Assembly: GCF_900635445.1 (NCBI RefSeq)
Contig: NZ_LR134117.1
Coordinates: 4,464,001 to 4,528,000 of the forward strand
DNA: 64,000 nucleotides
Source of the DNA: Serratia odorifera
Lineage (GTDB): Bacteria; Pseudomonadota; Gammaproteobacteria; Enterobacterales; Enterobacteriaceae
Direction: 5' to 3'
In this document: piece by piece, positions 43,052 through 51,409 of the stretch
Position numbering within the stretch: position 1 is the stretch's first letter
How the letters are laid out: each line of letters opens with the position of its first letter
Made by a program: the position numbers and the translations under genes
The notes under the pieces: model-generated
Told to the model about the DNA's origin: nothing
The model's input: only the letters and a program-made list of their open reading frames with translations
The model's database searches: none

Positions 43052-44101
43052 ATGACCGCACAGCCTCAAGCCCTGAAAATTCGCCGCCCTGACGACTGGC
43101 ATATCCACCTGCGTGACGATGACATGCTGAAAACGGTTCTGCCCTATACCAGTCAAGTATTCGGCCGGGCGATTGTGATGCCGAATCTGGCGCCGCCGAT
43201 TACCACAATTGAAGCCGCGCAACGCTACCGTGAGCGTATTTTGGCTGCCGTGCCGCAGGGCCATAATTTTACCCCACTGATGACCTGTTACCTGACCGAT
43301 TCACTGAACGCCGCGGTGCTGGTCGATGGGTTTGCCCAGGGCGTATTCACCGCCGCCAAGCTGTATCCGGCCAACGCCACCACCAACTCCAACCATGGCG
43401 TCAGCGACGTGAGAGGCATCTACCCGCTGCTGGAGCAAATGCAGAAGATTGGCATGCCGCTGTTGATTCACGGTGAAGTGACCGATGCTGGCGTCGATAT
43501 TTTTGACCGTGAGGCACGCTTCATTGACAGCGTCATGGAACCAATTCGCCACAACTTCCCGGAACTGAAAATTGTCTTCGAACATATCACCACCAAAGAA
43601 GCCGCTCAGTACGTGCAACAAGGCAATCGTTTTCTTGCTGCGACCATCACCCCGCAACACCTGATGTTCAACCGTAACCATATGCTGGTAGGCGGCATTC
43701 GTCCCCACCTGTTCTGTCTGCCGATCCTGAAACGCAACATTCACCAGGAAGCGCTGCGCAATGCCGTAGCCAGCGGCTGTGAGCAATTCTTCCTGGGTAC
43801 CGATTCCGCGCCGCATGCCAAACACCGGAAAGAGTCGAGCTGCGGCTGTGCCGGCGTGTTCAACGCCCCAAGCGCCATGCCGGCCTATGCCACGGTATTC
43901 GATCAACTTGGCGCGCTGCAGCACCTGGAAGCCTTCTGCTCACTGAACGGCCCACGCTTCTATGGTTTGCCGGTCAACGAAGATTTTATCGAACTACAGC
44001 GTGTGCCGGTAACCCAGCCGGCAGAGATTGCCCTCGGCAACGAATCCATCGTGCCGTTCCTCGCCGGAGAAAGCGTTAACTGGTCAGTCACCGCCTGCTG
44101 A
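43052..44101 (+). CDS. pyrC: PyrC, dihydroorotase
   Basis: A 349-residue zinc amidohydrolase that closes carbamoyl-aspartate to dihydroorotate in pyrimidine synthesis. The metal ligands are in DDWHIHLRD (HxH), the carboxylated lysine in AAKLYPANATTNS, then IHGEV, EHITT, and Asp in GTDSAPH. It begins MTAQPQALKIRRP. Upstream is a pyrimidine-rich leader with ACCGCCGGAG near the start, comparable to the E. coli leader whose start-site switching responds to CTP; that mechanism is inferred. Confidence 0.97.
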   Translation: MTAQPQALKIRRPDDWHIHLRDDDMLKTVLPYTSQVFGRAIVMPNLAPPITTIEAAQRYRERILAAVPQGHNFTPLMTCYLTDSLNAAVLVDGFAQGVFTAAKLYPANATTNSNHGVSDVRGIYPLLEQMQKIGMPLLIHGEVTDAGVDIFDREARFIDSVMEPIRHNFPELKIVFEHITTKEAAQYVQQGNRFLAATITPQHLMFNRNHMLVGGIRPHLFCLPILKRNIHQEALRNAVASGCEQFFLGTDSAPHAKHRKESSCGCAGVFNAPSAMPAYATVFDQLGALQHLEAFCSLNGPRFYGLPVNEDFIELQRVPVTQPAEIALGNESIVPFLAGESVNWSVTAC

Positions 44102-44139
44102 TTTTTTTATCGTGCCCTCTTGCTCCCGCAGGTCATTGA

Positions 44140-44155
44140 CTGTATAAATACACAG
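44140..44155. promoter_or_regulatory. LexA (SOS) box of dinI
   Basis: CTGTATAAATACACAG contains perfect CTGT and ACAG ends with an A/T-rich 8-nt core, the LexA consensus architecture. It lies 21 nt upstream of the dinI start, where it would block the promoter. Confidence 0.92.
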
Positions 44156-44176
44156 TAAATGACTTCGGGGGCAATG

Positions 44177-44416
44177 ATGCGTGTTGAAGTAACCATAGAT
44201 AAAACCAGACCGCTGCCGCCAGGGGCGATTGAAGCCTTGAGCGGTGAATTGGGCAAACGGCTAAATCGACAGTTCCCAGACGCAGTGGTACAGGTGAGAT
44301 ATGCTGGCGCCAACGGGCTTTCGGTGCTCGGGGGCGTCAAAACGGACAAGGATCTGATCGCCGAAATTCTACAGGAAACCTGGGAAAGCGCGGACGATTG
44401 GTTCACCGCAGAATAA
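44177..44416 (+). CDS. dinI: DinI, DNA damage-inducible modulator of RecA
   Basis: A 79-residue protein that stabilises RecA filaments and tunes LexA/UmuD cleavage. It starts MRVEVTIDKTRPLPPGAIEAL and ends with the acidic helix EILQETWESADDWFTAE that mimics DNA in DinI. Two adjacent ATG codons (44174 and 44177) are possible; I chose the second because the family starts MRIEV, with GGGGGC upstream. It is under the LexA box at 44140-44155 and ends before its own terminator. Confidence 0.95.
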   Translation: MRVEVTIDKTRPLPPGAIEALSGELGKRLNRQFPDAVVQVRYAGANGLSVLGGVKTDKDLIAEILQETWESADDWFTAE

Positions 44417-44433
44417 CACTGCAATGCTGTTTT

Positions 44434-44460
44434 TGCCGGGGGTCGCTCTCCGGCTTTTTT
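44434..44460 (+). terminator. Intrinsic terminator after dinI
   Basis: GCCGG and CCGGC arms with inner G/C pairs are followed by six T residues, 17 nt after the dinI stop. Confidence 0.8.
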
Positions 44461-44564
44461 GTCTCTGCGCCACGCCGCAAATCCCGCCAGTCAGCTGGAA
44501 TAAACCTGATATCTGGTCTGTAATTAACCATGGTATCTGGCGACGTTTGACAGGAGTGTGTTGC

Positions 44565-44849
44565 ATGGCCCCGGACAAAGAAAAACCCGAAGAAGCGATG
44601 ACCTTCGGTGAACTGTTGGCGTTGATCGCCGATCAAAAACGTCGATTGAGCGTGCTGGAAGTGGCATTCTCCTATCTGGCGTTTGGTCTGGACAGCAAAG
44701 CCAACCAGCTGTTGATTCATAGTTTAAAACTCGAATCACAAAATCAGAATCGGGATAGCGAAACGCAAAAACACTTTGCCCACCTGGCGGCCGAATTGGA
44801 AAAACACGTCCAGCCGCCGACTACCCTACCGCCACAAGAGGCTCCCTGA
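44565..44849 (+). CDS. Small helical protein, unrecognised
   Basis: A 94-residue protein I do not recognise. It is probably helical: MTFGELLALIADQKRRLSVL is followed by LEVAFSYLAFGLDSKANQLL, with heptad-like leucines, and the C-terminal tail is proline-rich (PPTTLPPQEAP). The layout loosely recalls the RssB anti-adapter IraP (an N-terminal helix pair of similar size), but the similarity is too faint to name it. It has a good ribosome site (CAGGAG, 9 nt before ATG 44565). It lies between the dinI terminator and bssS, so it needs its own promoter. No signal peptide or membrane segment. Confidence 0.7.
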   Translation: MAPDKEKPEEAMTFGELLALIADQKRRLSVLEVAFSYLAFGLDSKANQLLIHSLKLESQNQNRDSETQKHFAHLAAELEKHVQPPTTLPPQEAP

Positions 44850-45066
44850 GCCTGGTTTCAGCCGGCCTTGGCCGTCAAGTCCCGTTAGGCCGCCCACAGC
44901 ACTTTCGCCTGTTTTTTGCGCAAATGAGCATTTTTTTTACAAAAAAACGCAGGAAAAGCGACACCCTACAGAGGGTATGCGTATACTGTAAATGCTCCTC
45001 ATGATGATGAGCCGCATCGATCCTCGTTAGTTACTCATGCTAGTTACTACTCAATAAGGGGTCTTT

Positions 45067-45321
45067 ATGGACAGAAATGATGAAGTAATTCAGACGCACC
45101 CGCTTGTTGGTTGGGATATCAGTACTGTCGACGTCTATGACGCCATGATGATACGCCTTCATTACCTGTCTTCACTAGACCAAACGCCCGAAGAAGCCCA
45201 AGTAGACAGAACGCTTTGGTTAACCACCGATGTCGCCCGACAACTTATTAACATTCTAGAAGCCGGCATCGCCAAAATCGAATCAACGGATTACCAGGAT
45301 CTTGATCGTAAAAAACACTAA
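45067..45321 (+). CDS. bssS: BssS, biofilm regulator
   Basis: An 84-residue protein matching E. coli BssS (YceP) over its full length, with EVIQTHPLVGWDISTVD at the start and TLWLTTDVARQ and ILEAGIAKIES later. In E. coli it affects biofilm formation and AI-2/indole signalling, but the biochemical activity is unknown. The ribosome site is AAGGGG. The nearby tqsA (47.4-48.5 kb), an AI-2 exporter family gene, is also tied to biofilm, although on the other strand. Confidence 0.95.
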   Translation: MDRNDEVIQTHPLVGWDISTVDVYDAMMIRLHYLSSLDQTPEEAQVDRTLWLTTDVARQLINILEAGIAKIESTDYQDLDRKKH

Positions 45322-45341
45322 CGCTTCCATCACTCACCTCT

Positions 45342-45375
45342 AAAGCGCCGGCGCACACTCCTGGCGCTTTTTCTT
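45342..45375 (+). terminator. Intrinsic terminator after bssS
   Basis: AAAGCGCC and GGCGCTTT arms enclose a 13-nt loop and lead into TTTTTCTTT, 21 nt after the bssS stop. Confidence 0.8.
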
Positions 45376-45463
45376 TGGCTGTTACCGCAACAACGGATGC
45401 ATTGATAAGACCAACCTTTTATTATGGGGCGATAAGCAACGCGCAACAGTGAGGAAGGGTGAC

Positions 45464-46585
45464 GTGGAATATGACTTGATCGTGGTGGGCAGTGGTTCGG
45501 TAGGCGCCGCCGCGGGGTATTACGCAACGCAGGCCGGGTTAAAGGTGTTGATGATCGACAGCGCCATTCCGCCACACAGTAACGGCAGTCATCACGGTGA
45601 TACGCGGATTATTCGCCATGCCTATGGCGAGGGTGAAAAGTACGTGCCGTTAGTGCTGCGCGCACAGGCGCTGTGGAATGGCCTGGCCTTGACCAGCGGT
45701 GAACAACTGTTCCACGCCTGCGGCGTGCTGAATATCGGCCCGCACGATGCCGAATTTATCACCAACGCGCGCCACAGCGCCCACGCTTTCCGCCTCAATA
45801 GCCAATTGCTGACCGCCGATGAAATCCAGCAACGCTGGCCAGAATTCAGCGTACCGTCAAACTACGTGGCGGTGTTTGAACCTGATGCCGGTTTCTTGCG
45901 CGCCGAACTGGCGATAGCCCAATATATCAAACTTGCCAAAGATGCCGGCTGCAGCCAGCTGTTCAACTGTGCGGTAACATCGGTTGCGGCCATGGATGAC
46001 GGGGTTGAAGTTACCACGCCGGAAGGCCGCTTCCAGGCACGCAAGGTGGTGGTTGCCGCAGGCACCTGGGTGAAGAAATTGCTGCCGCAGTTGCCGGTAA
46101 CGCCATTGCGTAAAGTCTTCTCCTGGCATCAGGCGGATGGGCGTTATAGCGAAACCAACCGCTTCCCGGCGTTTACCGTGGAAGCGCAGGATGGCTGCCA
46201 TTATTATGGTTTCCCAGCCGATAACGACGGTTTGAAAGTCGGCAAACATGACGGCGGCCAGCCGATCGACGATCCCGCCCAGCGCACGCCTTTTGGCAGC
46301 ATTGCCAGCGACGGCAGCGAGGTATTCAACTTCCTGCGCCAGCATTTGGCGGGCGTTGGCGTCTGTCTGCATGGCAAAGCCTGTACCTACGACATGAGTC
46401 CCGATGAAGACTTTATTATCGATACCGTGCCCGATTGCGCGAATATGATGGTCATTAGCGGATTGAGTGGCCATGGTTTCAAGTTTGCCAGCGTGTTGGG
46501 CGAAATTGCCGCATTGTACGCCCAGGATAAAACCATTCCGTTCGACATATCGCCGTTTGCGCTGCGCCGTTTCAATCACGACTGA
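45464..46585 (+). CDS. solA: SolA, N-methyl-L-tryptophan oxidase
   Basis: A 373-residue flavoenzyme of the monomeric sarcosine oxidase family that demethylates N-methyl-tryptophan. The FAD loop is VVGSGSVGAAAGYYA at the N-terminus, then GSHHGDTRIIRHAYGEGEKY. The covalent-flavin Cys is in ACTYDMSPDEDF, near the C-terminal GLSGHGFKFASVLGEIAA. I place the start at GTG 45464 (MEYDLIVVG), with AGGAAGGG upstream. A longer frame from an earlier GTG would add residues absent in the family. It follows bssS, the E. coli neighbourhood. Confidence 0.93.
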   Translation: MEYDLIVVGSGSVGAAAGYYATQAGLKVLMIDSAIPPHSNGSHHGDTRIIRHAYGEGEKYVPLVLRAQALWNGLALTSGEQLFHACGVLNIGPHDAEFITNARHSAHAFRLNSQLLTADEIQQRWPEFSVPSNYVAVFEPDAGFLRAELAIAQYIKLAKDAGCSQLFNCAVTSVAAMDDGVEVTTPEGRFQARKVVVAAGTWVKKLLPQLPVTPLRKVFSWHQADGRYSETNRFPAFTVEAQDGCHYYGFPADNDGLKVGKHDGGQPIDDPAQRTPFGSIASDGSEVFNFLRQHLAGVGVCLHGKACTYDMSPDEDFIIDTVPDCANMMVISGLSGHGFKFASVLGEIAALYAQDKTIPFDISPFALRRFNHD

Positions 46586-46795
46586 TTAGGTTTGTCGTCG
46601 CCTGCGACCGCTCGGCGCAGGCTGATTCCACTTTCGTTGCTCACCCCTTTGCGGCTCGCTATCCGCTCTACGTTCACTTTGCCACGGAAAAAGCTTGCAC
46701 TGTAGTCTGGATTTCCGAGTTGTAGAGTGTTGGCATTCCCCCTATTTTACAGATGTAATGCCCGATGTATTTTGCTTTATCACAAGGATGTCACC

Positions 46796-47419
46796 ATGAA
46801 ACTACTTGTCGTGGACGAATGCGGCTACACCTGCCTGGGAATTGCCGGCTATTTTACCCCCCATGCTTTCAGCAGTATAAAATGCGCTAGCAGCCTGGCA
46901 TCTGCCCTGCCGCTGCTGACCGGTTTCAAACCCACCCACATCCTGCTGAACCTGACCAGCGTCTGTCGGCATAACCTCGTTGACGCCCAGTTACAGCGAT
47001 TTATCGACGACAGTCATTACGCCACGCTGTTTATCTACCTGGATACCCCCTATCCCTACAGCGATAATCCAATACGCATCGCCGATAACGCGTTTCTGTT
47101 CAGCAAGTCGATCCTGTCCAAGGCGTTACGCATCTTGCGTGACGAACCGGTTATGCCGCAGGAAAATCGGACCCATTCACTGTTCAGCCCGCAGGAACTG
47201 ACCGTCATGCGGTTCTGGATGGCGGAAATGCCAAACTACCGCATCGCGCGCAAACTGCAGATCAGCTCACACACCGTTTATGTGCATAAACGCCATATCA
47301 CTGAAAAGATCAACGTCCGCAACCGGCTGGAATTCTATTCGTTATATAACGTGCTGCGTTATTTTTACCCACCGGCTGCACCGCTCCATGGTGCCTATCT
47401 CACGCAACTGGCGGTATAG
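46796..47419 (+). CDS. LuxR-type transcriptional regulator, RcsA-like architecture
   Basis: A 207-residue regulator. The N-terminal about 130 residues (MKLLVVDECGYTCLGIAGYF) resemble a degenerate receiver without a clear phospho-acceptor. The C-terminal LuxR/FixJ helix-turn-helix reads LFSPQELTVMRFWMAEMPNY, then RIARKLQISSHTVYVHKRHI and TEKINVRNRLEFY (about residues 133-180). The CGYTCLGIAGY start and the FWMAEM segment recall RcsA, the RcsB partner. It is not RcsA itself by sequence and lies away from capsule genes. The ribosome site is AAGGATG before ATG 46796. It is absent from the E. coli neighbourhood. Confidence 0.82.
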   Translation: MKLLVVDECGYTCLGIAGYFTPHAFSSIKCASSLASALPLLTGFKPTHILLNLTSVCRHNLVDAQLQRFIDDSHYATLFIYLDTPYPYSDNPIRIADNAFLFSKSILSKALRILRDEPVMPQENRTHSLFSPQELTVMRFWMAEMPNYRIARKLQISSHTVYVHKRHITEKINVRNRLEFYSLYNVLRYFYPPAAPLHGAYLTQLAV

Positions 47420-47440
47420 GCCTACTTTCCTTGCCTGTCG

Positions 47441-48502
47441 TCACTCGGGCGGCGTAGCCGGCTGCTGGCGTGGTTCCCGGCCATCGCCAAGGATCACCGC
47501 CAGTCGGTGGCCGCCATCGCTGGCTTCCAACGCTATACGCGCGATGATAGTCAGCGGCACCGACAGCAGCATTCCGACAGGCCCCATCAGCCAGCCCCAG
47601 AATATCAGCGACAGGAAGACAACCAGCGTCGACAGGCCCAACCCGCGCCCCATCACGCGCGGCTCGAGCATATTGCCAATCACCATATTGATCAGTACAA
47701 ACCCGCCGGCCACCGCCACTGCATCGCCCACACCATTAAATAACAACGCCTGGATTAACGGCGGAATAGCGGCTATCACCGAACCAATATTGGGAATGTA
47801 GTTTAATAAAAACGCCAGCAATCCCCAGATAAAGGCAAAACGCACCTCCAGTAGCGCCAGGAATATCCAGACGATCACCCCGGTCGCCAGGCTGATAACC
47901 GTTTTAATCACCAGATAATGGGTGACGCCTTGCACCGCGCGCTGGATATTGGCAATGCCCTCATGCGGTTTATCCAACGCCTGTTGCAGTTTGTAAGGCA
48001 ACAGCGGCACTTCAAACAGCATAAACACCACGGTCATCAACAGCAGGAAGATATTGCTCATCGCGCCGGAAAAGTGGCTCAGCAAGCGCGTCACCAGATT
48101 CATCGCGGCGGCGGGATCGATATAATGCGCAATAACCTCAAGGGAAATGGTGATATTGAAACGGTCGGCATAATACTGCAACTGACGCATTTTCTCCGCC
48201 ATCATGCCGCGATATTGTGGCAACGAGCGGGCAAATTCGTTGAGTGAAGCCCCCAACATACCGATAAACAGCATCAGTAGCACCACCACCGCCGCCACCA
48301 GTAGCGCGATACCCAGCGCGCGTGGAATACGCCAGCGTTCGAGCACCACCACCAGCGGGTTAAGCACGATAGCAAAAAAAACCGCCAGCAAGAACGGCAC
48401 GACAATGTCGGACGCGGCTTTGACGCCAGCCAGGATCACCACAATCATCGCCAGCAATAACGCCATGCGCAGCGTACGATCGGTCAAGATAGTTCGTCCC
48501 AT
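47441..48502 (-). CDS. tqsA: TqsA, AI-2E family transporter (autoinducer-2 export)
   Basis: A 353-residue inner-membrane protein of the AI-2E/PerM superfamily with about seven to eight hydrophobic segments. The conserved RFAFIWGLLAFLLNYIPNIGS and LEPRVMGRGLGLSTLVVFLS match E. coli TqsA (YdgG), which lowers intracellular AI-2 and biofilm. In E. coli tqsA lies elsewhere, so its position here is unusual. The start is ATG 48500-48502 (MGRTILTDRTL). It ends 21 nt from the convergent LuxR gene. Confidence 0.88.
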   Translation of the reverse strand: MGRTILTDRTLRMALLLAMIVVILAGVKAASDIVVPFLLAVFFAIVLNPLVVVLERWRIPRALGIALLVAAVVVLLMLFIGMLGASLNEFARSLPQYRGMMAEKMRQLQYYADRFNITISLEVIAHYIDPAAAMNLVTRLLSHFSGAMSNIFLLLMTVVFMLFEVPLLPYKLQQALDKPHEGIANIQRAVQGVTHYLVIKTVISLATGVIVWIFLALLEVRFAFIWGLLAFLLNYIPNIGSVIAAIPPLIQALLFNGVGDAVAVAGGFVLINMVIGNMLEPRVMGRGLGLSTLVVFLSLIFWGWLMGPVGMLLSVPLTIIARIALEASDGGHRLAVILGDGREPRQQPATPPE

Positions 48503-48938
48503 TATGGTTTCCTTGATACCCTGAAGGCACATGGCCAGACCGGCCTGTGAAGCCTCCATGTTAGCAAAATCCGTAGCTGGACAGCAGGATTACCCAGCGC
48601 CAATGCTGATGAATCATGGTGTCAAAAACGGTTCACATTTTTTTTTACCGTGCCATGGCAGTTGAAAACGGCTTTTTTGCTCAATTATGTCGATGATATT
48701 TACGTAAGATTACAAAAGCGGCGATCGTGAGATTAAAATTATATAATTCAACAAAAAATAATAAACCGACGCGCCAAAGACTAATACTATCAAACGATAT
48801 CTTTGACCAATTTCGACAGCTTAAAACAAATTATTTGATTGAGATAAATAAGAAGTAACATAGATAAATTAATTATTGATTTTATGTTTTTTAATGTTTA
48901 ATTATTGCAACCGAACATAGGGAAAGTAAGGAAGTCCG
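48503..48938. promoter_or_regulatory. AT-rich gap between tqsA and yceJ
   Basis: A 436-nt divergent gap. The stretch from about 48680 to 48920 is far richer in A and T than its surroundings, with repeated AATTA and ATAAAT segments. No coding frame or strong box is seen. It probably holds the promoters of tqsA and yceJ-yceI and might be an H-NS target. Confidence 0.45.
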
Positions 48939-49493
48939 ATGCTCTGGAAAAACACCGCTGACCGCTTTGGTCACATTTCGATTTTGCTTCATTGGCTGGT
49001 CGCGTTGGCCGTCTATGGCATGTTTGCTCTTGGGCTATGGATGGTCACCCTGGGCTATTATGACGTTTGGTATCACCAGGCGCCGGAAATTCACAAAAGC
49101 ATCGGCGTGATACTGTTTTGCGTGATGGTGGTGCGGGTGATTTGGCGCTTCGTATCACCGCCGCCCAAGCCGCTGGCCAGCTACGGTCGTTTCACCCGCA
49201 TCAGCGCAGTGTTGGCGCACCTGGCGCTGTACGTGGTTCTGTTTAGCATCCTGATCAGCGGTTACCTGATATCGACCGCAGACGGACAACCGATCAGCGT
49301 ATTCGGCTGGTTCGACGTTCCGGCAACGGCAACCGGTATGGCCAGTCAGGCCGATACCGCCGGCACTGTTCATCTTTATCTGGCCTGGGCCGTGGTAGTA
49401 CTGTCAGTACTGCACGCTCTGGCCGCGCTTAAACATCACTTTGTTGATGGTGATGTCACTTTGAAACGGATGCTGGGTCGCAGCGCCGATTAA
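48939..49493 (+). CDS. yceJ: YceJ, cytochrome b561 family
   Basis: A 184-residue diheme membrane cytochrome with four hydrophobic helices. Heme-ligand histidines are in ILLHWLVALAVYG, EIHKSIGVILF and VHLYLAWAVVVLSVLHALAALKHH, the b561 pattern. It begins MLWKNTADRFGHISILLHWL. It is followed 24 nt later by yceI, so the pair may form a redox or quinone-linked unit; the electron donor is unknown. Confidence 0.93.
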   Translation: MLWKNTADRFGHISILLHWLVALAVYGMFALGLWMVTLGYYDVWYHQAPEIHKSIGVILFCVMVVRVIWRFVSPPPKPLASYGRFTRISAVLAHLALYVVLFSILISGYLISTADGQPISVFGWFDVPATATGMASQADTAGTVHLYLAWAVVVLSVLHALAALKHHFVDGDVTLKRMLGRSAD

Positions 49494-49517
49494 CCTCGTG
49501 GATTTATGGAGATTGCT

Positions 49518-50093
49518 ATGTTGAAAAAGACCGTATTGGGCCTGACCGCCGGCGCACTGTTGCTGAGCGCCGGCTCCGCCTTGGCCGCCGACTATAAGAT
49601 TGACAAACAGGGGCAGCATGCCTTTATCGAATTCCGCATTCAGCACCTGGGCTATAGCTGGCTGTACGGTAGCTTCAAAGACTTCGACGGTGGCTTCACC
49701 TTCGACGAGAAAGATCCTTCCAAGGACAAGGTGAACGTCACCATCAATACCGCCAGCGTTGATACCAATCACGCTGAACGTGACAAGCACTTGCGCAGCG
49801 CCGAATTCCTTAACGTCGAGAAAAACAAGCAGGCCACGTTTGTCTCCACCGAGGTGAAGAAAAACGGTGACGGCTATGCGGTGGTAGGCAACCTGACCCT
49901 GAACGGCGTGACCAAGCCGGTAACGCTGGACGCCAAACTGTTGGGTCAGGGCAAGGATCCGTGGGGGGGTTACCGCGCCGGCTTTGAAGCCAATGGCAAG
50001 ATCACGCTGAAAGACTTCGGCATTACCACCGATCTTGGCCCGGCGTCGCAGGATGTCGAGCTGATCATCTCGGTAGAAGGCGTGCGCGAGTAA
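49518..50093 (+). CDS. yceI: YceI, periplasmic lipocalin-like isoprenoid-binding protein
   Basis: A 191-residue secreted protein with signal peptide MLKKTVLGLTAGALLLSAGS and cleavage after ALA (about residue 22). The YceI fold binds polyisoprenoid-type lipids in homologues; here HAFIEFRIQHLGYSWLYGSF and VTINTASVDTNHAERDKHLR are the family core. The start is ATG 49518 with GGAG upstream. It is co-transcribed with yceJ. High pH and osmotic induction is known for E. coli yceI, but no such site was recognised here. Confidence 0.94.
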   Translation: MLKKTVLGLTAGALLLSAGSALAADYKIDKQGQHAFIEFRIQHLGYSWLYGSFKDFDGGFTFDEKDPSKDKVNVTINTASVDTNHAERDKHLRSAEFLNVEKNKQATFVSTEVKKNGDGYAVVGNLTLNGVTKPVTLDAKLLGQGKDPWGGYRAGFEANGKITLKDFGITTDLGPASQDVELIISVEGVRE

Positions 50094-50102
50094 TACTCAA
50101 TC

Positions 50103-50128
50103 GGGGCGGTCATCGCTGCCGCCCCTTT
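50103..50128 (+). terminator. Intrinsic terminator after yceI
   Basis: GGGGCGG and CCGCCCC arms around a TCATCGCTG loop are followed by TTTA, 9 nt after the yceI stop. The U-run is short but the stem is strong. Confidence 0.7.
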
Positions 50129-50146
50129 ACCCCGCGGCCTGCCGCG

Positions 50147-51202
50147 TTACTTCTCTTCCGGTGCCGGAATATGCATCGTCGTCTGCAACAAACCTTTTGA
50201 TTTATTAAAGATTTTGATGCCATTTTCGCGACCGGCGCGGCGTGCGCGCTGCTCTTCGCGCGGCAGTTTCAGCTCTTCGCGACAAATCTCACTGCAACAG
50301 CCTTCAAACTTGGCCGCACAGCTCGGGCACTGAATAAACAGCAAATGGCAGCCGTCATTCTTGCAGTTGGTGTGAGTATCACACGGCTCGCCGCACTGGT
50401 GACAGTGGGCAATCACGTCATCAGAAATGCGCTCCCCCATCCGCTCGTCGAACACAAAGTTCTTGCCGATAAACTTCAACGGCAGGCCCTGCTCTTTCGC
50501 CCGTCGGGCGTATTCGATAATGCCGCCTTCCACGTGATAAACGTTCTTGAAGCCATTGTGGCGCATGTAGGCGCTGGCCTTTTCACAGCGAATACCGCCG
50601 GTGCAGTACATGACGATCTTTTTGTCTTTATTGTCCTGCAACATGTCGACGGCCATCGGCAACTGATCGCGGAAGGTGTCAGAAGGCACTTCAATGGCGT
50701 TTTCGAAATGGCCCACTTCGTATTCGTAGTGGTTGCGCATATCGACGAACAACGTATCCGGATCGTCGATCATTTCGTTGACCCGATCGGCCTTCAGATA
50801 TTCACCGACGTCGGCCGGATTGAAGCTGGCATCATCAATGCCGTCAGCCACGATGCGATCGCGCACCTTCAGGCGCAGCACCCAAAACGATTTACCGTCG
50901 TCTTCCAGCGCAATATTCAGACGTACCTGATTCAACGCCGGGTGGCTGGCAAATAACGTGGCCTTGAACGCCTCAAAGTTGCTCTGTGGCACGCTGATTT
51001 GCGCATTGATGCCCTCTTTCGCCACATAAATGCGGCCGAAGACCTTCAGTTTTTCGAACTGAAGATACAGGCTGTCGCGAAACGCCTTGGGATCGTCGAG
51101 CGTGAAGTATTTATAAAAAGAAACTGTGGTGCGCGGCTCGGTTTCGGCCAGCATGCGCGCCTTCAATTCCTCGTTAGAGATTCGGTTATGTAACACTGGC
51201 AT
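50147..51202 (-). CDS. trhO: TrhO (YceA), tRNA uridine-34 5-hydroxylase, rhodanese family
   Basis: A 351-residue rhodanese-family protein that hydroxylates U34 of tRNA with O2 in E. coli. The N-terminal domain (SFYKYFTLDDPKAFRD) is followed by a rhodanese domain with the active Cys in YCTGGIRCEKASAYM. A cysteine-rich C-terminal region (HCHQCGEPCDTHTNC, CPSCAAKFEGCCS) probably binds metal. The start is ATG 51200-51202 with AGGAA upstream. It is convergent with yceI and divergent from the OYE gene. Confidence 0.94.
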   Translation of the reverse strand: MPVLHNRISNEELKARMLAETEPRTTVSFYKYFTLDDPKAFRDSLYLQFEKLKVFGRIYVAKEGINAQISVPQSNFEAFKATLFASHPALNQVRLNIALEDDGKSFWVLRLKVRDRIVADGIDDASFNPADVGEYLKADRVNEMIDDPDTLFVDMRNHYEYEVGHFENAIEVPSDTFRDQLPMAVDMLQDNKDKKIVMYCTGGIRCEKASAYMRHNGFKNVYHVEGGIIEYARRAKEQGLPLKFIGKNFVFDERMGERISDDVIAHCHQCGEPCDTHTNCKNDGCHLLFIQCPSCAAKFEGCCSEICREELKLPREEQRARRAGRENGIKIFNKSKGLLQTTMHIPAPEEK

Positions 51203-51409
51203 GGTGTACGTTCCTGTCTTTCGGAGGTGACGGATTAACATGCGCGCCGGCCTAGCGCCCGCGCGCGGCGCACATGATACCCGAAAAAAGCACCTAACAC
51301 AGCATTAACGGCATGGTGCCGTTCCCGGTCTAAAACTTGACGAGCATCACAAATCCGGATATGCCTGTGCTTAGCACGCGATTCATTAATAACGCACTAC
51401 GAGGATATT

